This document shows positions 34,401 to 39,091 of a stretch of DNA of 39,091 nt, one piece after another; the stretch's first letter is position 1; every line of letters begins with the position of its first letter. Below the pieces are notes generated by a model. It ran no database searches, was not told the DNA's origin, and saw only the letters and a list, made by a program, of their open reading frames with translations. The translations under genes were made by a program, and so were the position numbers. The DNA lies in NCBI RefSeq assembly GCF_947252345.1, contig NZ_CAMXVC010000019.1, positions 1 to 39,091 on the forward strand, written 5' to 3'. This DNA is from an uncultured Finegoldia sp. Its GTDB lineage: Bacteria > Bacillota > Clostridia > Tissierellales > Peptoniphilaceae.

Positions 34401-35521
34401 CAAGCCTTGCAAGTGATTTGAGAAAAGATATGAATACTTTGAAATCCAGAGATGTGAATGACCTTCACCATGCACACGATGCGTTTTTGAATATTGTAGC
34501 AGGAGATGTGTGGAATCGAGAATTTACATCAAATCCAATAAATTATGTCAAAGAAAACAGAGAAGGCGACAAGGTAAAATATTCGTTACGTGATTATTTT
34601 ACAAGACCTCGTAAATCCAAAGGAAAAGTCATCTGGGCACCTGAAAAAGGAAGAAAATTGATTGTAGATACATTGAATAAACCATCAGTTCTAATAAGTA
34701 ACGAAAGTTATATACAAAAAGGAAAATTGTTCGATGCAACTATTGAAGGGAAAAAGGATTATAAGAAAGGAACAATGTATCTTCCGCTAAAAAAAGATGA
34801 TAGATTACAAGATGTATCGAAATACGGAGGATATTTGAAAATTAGGGGAGCGTTCTTTTTCTTGGTAGAGCATACTAAAAGCAAGAAAAGAATTAGAAGC
34901 ATAGAAATGTTTCCGCTACATTTGCTTAGTAAATTTTATGAAGATAAAAATACAGTATTGGATTATGCGATAAATGTATTGCAATTACAAGAGCCAAAGA
35001 TATTAATAGACAAAATTAATTATCATACGGAAATAGAAATAGATGGTTTTAATTATATAATTAGAGGCAGTAATATAAAACAAATAATAATTGAACCAAA
35101 TATTCAGATGTATTGGACAACAGAAGAAATGAACAGTTTCAAATATTTAGAAAACAAAGCCTTAAAAGCTAAACAATTAGGGGAATCTATTTATGAAAAT
35201 GAAGATAAAATTCTATTAAAAGAGTGCTTGGAAAAAATTATAAAAAAACTTAATACAAAACCTTACACTAATAGAATTAATTTACCAAATCTAAAAGATA
35301 TTAATTTTGATGAGTTTACTACTTCTCAGTTATACGACCTAATGACAAATTTACTGATTTTAACAAAGAAAACCGAAGATTGTTCAAACTTATTGGTCAT
35401 TAATCTAGCGAAATCATCAGGGAAAACCTTCATGGCTAAAAAATTAGAGAAATACAATAAAGTTAATTTAGTATATAAATCAATAACAGGAATATATGAA
35501 AAGAGGATAAGAATAAAATAA
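31475..35521 (+). CDS. cas9: CRISPR-associated endonuclease Cas9 (type II-A)
   Basis: 1348 residues, the usual II-A size (Streptococcus pyogenes 1368). RNA-guided DNA endonuclease that uses tracrRNA-crRNA. Start ATG 31475 is 4 bases after AGGAGG. RuvC-I YIGLDVGTNSVGWAV has catalytic D12. The arginine-rich bridge helix is at about 53-75 (RSGRRRNDRKGMRLQ) and the helical recognition lobe at about 95-735. RuvC-II IFIEMAKS has E778, the HNH domain YDKDHIIPQS has H864, and RuvC-III LHHAHDAFLN has H999 and D1002. The PAM-interacting C-terminal region follows from about 1100. All catalytic residues are present, so the nuclease should be active. Its stop overlaps the cas1 start by one base. The PAM cannot be read from the sequence. 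Confidence 0.98.
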   Translation: MKKDKKYYIGLDVGTNSVGWAVTDECYNILRAKGKDLWGVRLFEKANTAAETRTFRSGRRRNDRKGMRLQILREIFEDEIKKVDKDFYDRLDESKFWAEDKKVSGKYSLFNDKNFSDKQYFEKFPTVFHLRKYLMEEHEKVDIRYYFLAINQMMKRRGHFLIDGQISHVTDDKPLKQQLILLINDLLKIELDEVLMDSIFEILADVNEKKTEKKDNIKELLKRQSFNTKVINILYSIFESIVTGSAIIKNIISDEDILEKIKEDNKKNFVLTGDSYEENLQYFEEVLQENITLFNTLKSAYDFVILQSILKGKSTLSDAQVERYDEHKKDLEILKKVIKKYDEDGELFNQVFKEDNGKGYVSYIGYYLNKNKKITAKKISNSVFAEHIKGILEKQCDSNDEDVKYLLGKIEQENFLLKQISSINSIIPYQIHLFELDKILENLAKNYPSFDNKDEEFTKIEKIRKTFTFRIPYYVGPLNDYHKNNGGNAWIFRNKDEKIRPWNFEKIVDLHKSEEEFIKRMLNQCTYLPEETVLPKSSILYSEYMVLNELNNLRIKGNPLDTDVKLKLIEELFKKKTKVTLKSIRDYMIRNNFADKEDFDNSEKNLEIASNMKSYIDFKNILGDKFDLKMVEDIIEKITIHTGNKKLLKKYIEETYPDLSNPLQKIINLKYRDWGRLSRKLLDGITGTNIETGEIDTVINFLRNSNDNLMQIIGSQNYSFNDYIDKLRKKYIPQEISYDVVENLYVSPSVKKMIWQVIRVTEEITKVMGYDADKIFIEMAKSEEEKKTTISRKNKLLALYKAIKKDERDSQYNELLKGLKELDDSDLRSKKLYLYYTQMGRDMYTGEKIDLDKLYDSTHYDKDHIIPQSMKKDDSIINNLVLVNKKANQTTKGNIYPVPSSIRNNPDIYNYWKYLMEREFISKEKYNRLIRNTPLTNEELGGFISRQLVETRQSTKAIKELFEKFYQKSKIIPVKASLASDLRKDMNTLKSRDVNDLHHAHDAFLNIVAGDVWNREFTSNPINYVKENREGDKVKYSLRDYFTRPRKSKGKVIWAPEKGRKLIVDTLNKPSVLISNESYIQKGKLFDATIEGKKDYKKGTMYLPLKKDDRLQDVSKYGGYLKIRGAFFFLVEHTKSKKRIRSIEMFPLHLLSKFYEDKNTVLDYAINVLQLQEPKILIDKINYHTEIEIDGFNYIIRGSNIKQIIIEPNIQMYWTTEEMNSFKYLENKALKAKQLGESIYENEDKILLKECLEKIIKKLNTKPYTNRINLPNLKDINFDEFTTSQLYDLMTNLLILTKKTEDCSNLLVINLAKSSGKTFMAKKLEKYNKVNLVYKSITGIYEKRIRIK

Positions 35522-36393
35522 TGGGATGGAGAACAGTATTAATTTCAGGTCGAGCAAAGCTCGACTTGAAATTAAATAATCTAGTAATTAGAAAGGAACA
35601 AATCGTCAAAGTTCACATACCGGAAATTGCGGTGTTGATTATTGATTCTACAATGGTTTCAATTACAACAGCGTTGATTGAAAAATTGATAGATGAAAAA
35701 GTAAAAATAATTTTCTGCGGAAAAGACCACAACACAATAGGAGAAATCGTTAATTATTACAGTAAGCACAATTCTCCTCTGATGATTAGAAAGCAAATTT
35801 TATGGCAGAATAATTCTAAACAAAAGACGTGGAGAGAAATTACCAAAGAAAAAATTAATAGACAAGCTCTGCTATTGAAGTTTATAGGTAAAGAAAATGC
35901 CAATCTGCTATTAGAATACAAATCACAAGTACAAGATGGGGATGTTTCGAATAGGGAAGGTCATGCAGCAAAAGTGTATTTTAATAGTCTTTTTGGCAAA
36001 GATTTTTCGAGAAGCCAAGATAACCCGACAAATGCGATGCTGAATTTTGGATATTCGATATTACTGTCAATATTCACACGAGAAATAACCTCGGACGGAT
36101 ATTTAACACAACTAGGGATATTCCACGAAAATCAATTCAATTACTATAATTTATCAAGCGATTTGATGGAACCTTTAAGACCTATGATAGATAATATTGT
36201 ATATTTTTATGAACCAGAAAAATTCGAGAAGGAAGAAAAAATAGCGATATTAAAAATCATGGACAAAGAAGTTTTCGTGGGAAAAACAAGGTATACATTG
36301 CTCAATGCGGTTAATGAGTATTGCAAGTCGGTGTTTCTGGCATTGGAGAAAGGAGAAGAACAATTAATTAAATTTATTGATTATGAGTTATAG
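35521..36393 (+). CDS. cas1: CRISPR-associated integrase Cas1 (type II)
   Basis: 290 residues, normal for type II Cas1. Catalytic subunit of the Cas1-Cas2 spacer integrase. The metal ligands expected for the family are visible: E146 in NREGHAAKVYF, H202 in GIFHENQFN and E217 in SSDLMEPLRP. It starts in a TAATG overlap with cas9 and overlaps cas2 by 11 bases, so the four cas genes are translationally coupled. Confidence 0.97.
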   Translation: MGWRTVLISGRAKLDLKLNNLVIRKEQIVKVHIPEIAVLIIDSTMVSITTALIEKLIDEKVKIIFCGKDHNTIGEIVNYYSKHNSPLMIRKQILWQNNSKQKTWREITKEKINRQALLLKFIGKENANLLLEYKSQVQDGDVSNREGHAAKVYFNSLFGKDFSRSQDNPTNAMLNFGYSILLSIFTREITSDGYLTQLGIFHENQFNYYNLSSDLMEPLRPMIDNIVYFYEPEKFEKEEKIAILKIMDKEVFVGKTRYTLLNAVNEYCKSVFLALEKGEEQLIKFIDYEL

Positions 36394-36703
36394 ATATATG
36401 AGAACAATAGTATTTTTTGATTTGCCAACACAATCATTAGACGATAAAAGAAGATACAGAGCTTTTAGGAAATTTTTGTTGACCGAAGGATTTATGATGC
36501 TACAAGAATCTGTTTATTGCAAGCTATCATTGAATCAGACCAATGTGAATACATTAAAAGACAGAATAGAAAAGAACAAACCATCGATTGGAATAGTACA
36601 AATACTCACAATAACTGAAAAACAATTTCAATCTATGGAATACATTGTGGGAGAAAACAAGTCGAGCTTGGTGGATACGGATGAAGGATTGATAATACTA
36701 TGA
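36383..36703 (+). CDS. cas2: CRISPR-associated protein Cas2
   Basis: 106 residues. I start it at ATG 36383 because MSYRYMR is the usual II-A Cas2 N-terminus; a TTG two codons upstream is possible. Ferredoxin-like fold with the conserved acidic residue D13 in TIVFFDLPT and the family segment RKFLLTEGFMMLQESVYCKL. It forms the structural core of the Cas1-Cas2 integrase. No separate ribosome binding site lies close, consistent with coupling to cas1. Its stop overlaps the csn2 start (ATGA). Confidence 0.95.
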   Translation: MSYRYMRTIVFFDLPTQSLDDKRRYRAFRKFLLTEGFMMLQESVYCKLSLNQTNVNTLKDRIEKNKPSIGIVQILTITEKQFQSMEYIVGENKSSLVDTDEGLIIL

Positions 36704-37347
36704 ACCTAAAATATGAACTATTAAATGAGCCTTTTTTTGTAGAATATGGAGATATTTGCAACATAACAATTGAAAATAAATTAGAATATAGAAAGATAAT
36801 AGAAAACATATACAACCAAGAAAACATAGAATTATATGACGATGATAAGTTAATTACAAAATACAAAGTCATAGAAAACTCCGCTATTTTGGACTTTGCT
36901 GACAAGAAAATCACTACGAAAATTATTAAAGATTTAATGGAAATTATCTCCGACGAAAAACATTACGAACAAAAAATAAATTTAAACTCATCAATTGTTA
37001 ATTTTATCAACGACATTGCGCTGGATTATCCATATATGTTGGACATAGGAGATGAAGTTAACTTTGAATCGCTATTAAAAGTAGTACCCATTAAATCAAG
37101 TGTAGACTACACAGATTTCCTGGATAAATTTGTTTCTTTTTTAGATATATACCAAAATGTTTTAAAGATAGATGTGTTCTACACAATAAATTTATTGCAG
37201 TATTTTACAGAAGAAGAGCTCAAAGAATTATCCGATTACATTAAAATTAAAAACATTTGTATCATAAATTATGATAATATATTAGTAGAGAGCAATATAA
37301 TTTCCAAAAAATTGCTTTTCGATAATGATTTATGCAGAGTTTTATAA
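36700..37347 (+). CDS. csn2: CRISPR adaptation protein Csn2
   Basis: 215 residues, the length of the short Csn2 variant. Csn2 forms a DNA-end-binding tetrameric ring and acts with Cas1, Cas2 and Cas9 in spacer acquisition. Its presence defines subtype II-A. Family features visible: N-terminal LKYELLNEPFFVEYGDICNI, an acidic calcium-binding-type middle, and late VFYTINLLQYFTEEELKEL followed by a beta strand. It begins inside the cas2 stop codon and ends 54 bases before the first CRISPR repeat. Confidence 0.93.
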   Translation: MNLKYELLNEPFFVEYGDICNITIENKLEYRKIIENIYNQENIELYDDDKLITKYKVIENSAILDFADKKITTKIIKDLMEIISDEKHYEQKINLNSSIVNFINDIALDYPYMLDIGDEVNFESLLKVVPIKSSVDYTDFLDKFVSFLDIYQNVLKIDVFYTINLLQYFTEEELKELSDYIKIKNICIINYDNILVESNIISKKLLFDNDLCRVL

Positions 37348-37401
37348 GTATCTGTATGAAATTACCGCTTTGATGGAGTGATTCTCGCTCATGGATTTGA
37401 G
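37348..37401 (+). promoter_or_regulatory. CRISPR leader with II-A anchoring sequence
   Basis: A 54-bp leader between the csn2 stop and the first repeat. Its last seven bases are ATTTGAG (37395-37401), identical to the leader-anchoring sequence shown in streptococcal II-A systems to direct integration at the first repeat. The repeat-side junction GTTTGAG resembles it. The pre-crRNA promoter is not obvious; TATAAG at 37343-37348 is a weak -10 candidate inside the csn2 end. Confidence 0.8.
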
Positions 37402-39091
37402 GTTTGAGAATGATGTAATTTCATATAGGTATTAAACGTAGTTCCTATGTGCATGAGGATTGCTGGAGTTTGAGAATGATGTAATTTCATATAGGTATTA
37501 AACAATGAAAACAGCGACTACGTTGCGATTGTGAGTTTGAGAATGATGTAATTTCATATAGGTATTAAACAAATAAGAAAAAAGTTATATCAACTGATAA
37601 GTTTGAGAATGATGTAATTTCATATAGGTATTAAACTTTGTCTACGGATTTTTCATCGTTACACTCAGTTTGAGAATGATGTAATTTCATATAGGTATTA
37701 AACCTTGGTGACAAATTAAAAGATGAAATTAAAGTTTGAGAATGATGTAATTTCATATAGGTATTAAACTAAGTTGAACGCTTTAAAGAATAATTGCAAG
37801 TTTGAGAATGATGTAATTTCATATAGGTATTAAACTAATCAAGATGGTTGCAGAATACACACAAGGTTTGAGAATGATGTAATTTCATATAGGTATTAAA
37901 CAAATCTAAAACTGATACAACATTTCCACAAGTTTGAGAATGATGTAATTTCATATAGGTATTAAACTGAGGACTTATGGTTCATTAAGGGTCAGTGGTT
38001 TGAGAATGATGTAATTTCATATAGGTATTAAACTTAGTAATTACAAAGGCTACACATTGGGGGGTTTGAGAATGATGTAATTTCATATAGGTATTAAACC
38101 TTGATATGCGTCATCTGTAACTCCATTTTGTTTGAGAATGATGTAATTTCATATAGGTATTAAACTTGTATATGATGTAAATATTCCGTTTTATGAGTTT
38201 GAGAATGATGTAATTTCATATAGGTATTAAACTTCGGTCTTTGCTCCCATTCCAAATAATGTGTTTGAGAATGATGTAATTTCATATAGGTATTAAACAA
38301 ATTTGTTGTATTGCATCCACGAATTTATGTTTGAGAATGATGTAATTTCATATAGGTATTAAACTTCAGCATTGACTGCTGTACCCTCTTGGAAGTTTGA
38401 GAATGATGTAATTTCATATAGGTATTAAACTCTTACCCTTTGCGTAGTTGTGAGTTTTTAGTTTGAGAATGATGTAATTTCATATAGGTATTAAACTATT
38501 AAAGATGTTAATGAAATGTTGCAATAGTTTGAGAATGATGTAATTTCATATAGGTATTAAACACGCAATAACAATAAATGGTTTATCAAGTAGTTTGAGA
38601 ATGATGTAATTTCATATAGGTATTAAACAGATTGTGAGGGTGTCATGCCGAGTACAAAGTTTGAGAATGATGTAATTTCATATAGGTATTAAACAAACTC
38701 AGTTTTCATCCTTTCCATAGCAATGTTTGAGAATGATGTAATTTCATATAGGTATTAAACGCAGCTGTGACAATGCCAACTCTCGGCTTTGTTTGAGAAT
38801 GATGTAATTTCATATAGGTATTAAACACACCGAGTTGGTTTTTCGATGCGATGGGAGTTTGAGAATGATGTAATTTCATATAGGTATTAAACCTGGATAA
38901 TTTTCTAGTAGGCTTTCTGAGTGTTTGAGAATGATGTAATTTCATATAGGTATTAAACCCAGTATTTAAAGACGCTGGAGACAAGATAAGTTTGAGAATG
39001 ATGTAATTTCATATAGGTATTAAACTTATTTTGGCTATCAAATATCAAAAAGCGAGTTTGAGAATGATGTAATTTCATATAGGTATTAAAC
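37402..39091 (+). CRISPR. Type II-A CRISPR array, at least 26 repeats and 25 spacers
   Basis: The 36-bp repeat starts GTTTGAGAATGATG and ends ATATAGGTATTAAAC. I count 26 copies, with starts from 37402 to 39056, all identical by reading. Spacers are 30 bases except for four of 31 (numbers 2, 4, 12 and 24). The leader end is at 37402, so the newest spacers are leftmost. Transcription is plus-strand, giving spacer followed by GUUUGAG, which pairs with the tracrRNA anti-repeat. The last repeat ends exactly at the window edge and shows no decay, so the array probably continues. No spacer is repeated, and no spacer matched this window by eye. Confidence 0.99.

Noticed and set aside
37402..37437. 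Promoter inside each CRISPR repeat (TTGAGA with TATAGG)
   Set aside because: Spacer of 14 bases is too short for sigma-A, and the match is modest; Neisseria-type repeat promoters look different.
38706..38984. Frame through the CRISPR array with a repeated FNTYMKLHHSQT peptide
   Set aside because: It is only the repeat translated on the minus strand; the period of 66 bases keeps the frame open.
1..39091. Insertion sequences, prophage, tRNA or rRNA genes
   Set aside because: I found no transposase-like protein, no terminal inverted repeats with target duplications, and no tRNA cloverleaf or rRNA signature by eye; short degenerate remnants could be missed.

Overview
The window looks like chromosomal DNA from a low-GC, Gram-positive anaerobic coccus, most likely Finegoldia magna or a close relative. 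This rests on strong A/T codon bias, very large secreted proteins built from Ig-like or beta-grasp-like repeats, CWB2 cell-wall anchors instead of LPXTG signals, and a type II-A CRISPR locus with a 1348-residue Cas9. The species name is an inference; no database was searched.

Region 1 (about 440-19430) is a two-gene operon for giant exported proteins of about 2600 and 3677 residues. Both appear to start at TTG behind good Shine-Dalgarno sites. The first has a signal peptide but no visible wall anchor. The second ends in three CWB2 repeats and contains an in-frame internal duplication with 619 identical bases. A strong intrinsic terminator closes the operon.

Region 2 (19430-25150) is housekeeping and metal handling. 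It holds a radical SAM protein overlapping birA, a DUF4177 protein paired with a small secreted protein of unknown function, and a cadmium/zinc efflux operon (ArsR/SmtB-type repressor, free-standing HMA metallochaperone, P1B ATPase) with a consensus promoter and a CadC-like operator. A 46-residue open frame resembling only the toxin-binding tail of a MazE antitoxin follows.

Region 3 (25250-31120) starts with a 1235-residue CWB2-anchored beta-helix-like surface protein. Its perfect consensus promoter is overlapped by a 16/19 match to a Fur box. Then come a two-helix membrane protein, a lone RelB/DinJ antitoxin, an AbrB-type antitoxin whose RelE-type toxin partner is broken by an amber codon, and an ECF transporter S component. 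Three hairpin terminators in regions 2 and 3 share the same GCGTCAGA core.

Region 4 (31300-39091) is a complete type II-A CRISPR-Cas system: tracrRNA on the minus strand, then cas9, cas1, cas2 and csn2 in one tightly overlapping operon, a 54-bp leader ending in ATTTGAG, and at least 26 identical 36-bp repeats with 25 spacers running to the window edge. The tracrRNA promoter sits between the anti-repeat and the cas9 ribosome binding site, so cas9 and tracrRNA expression are physically entangled. The array, tracrRNA and Cas9 have everything needed for RNase III-dependent crRNA maturation and DNA interference, and Cas1, Cas2 and Csn2 would supply adaptation.
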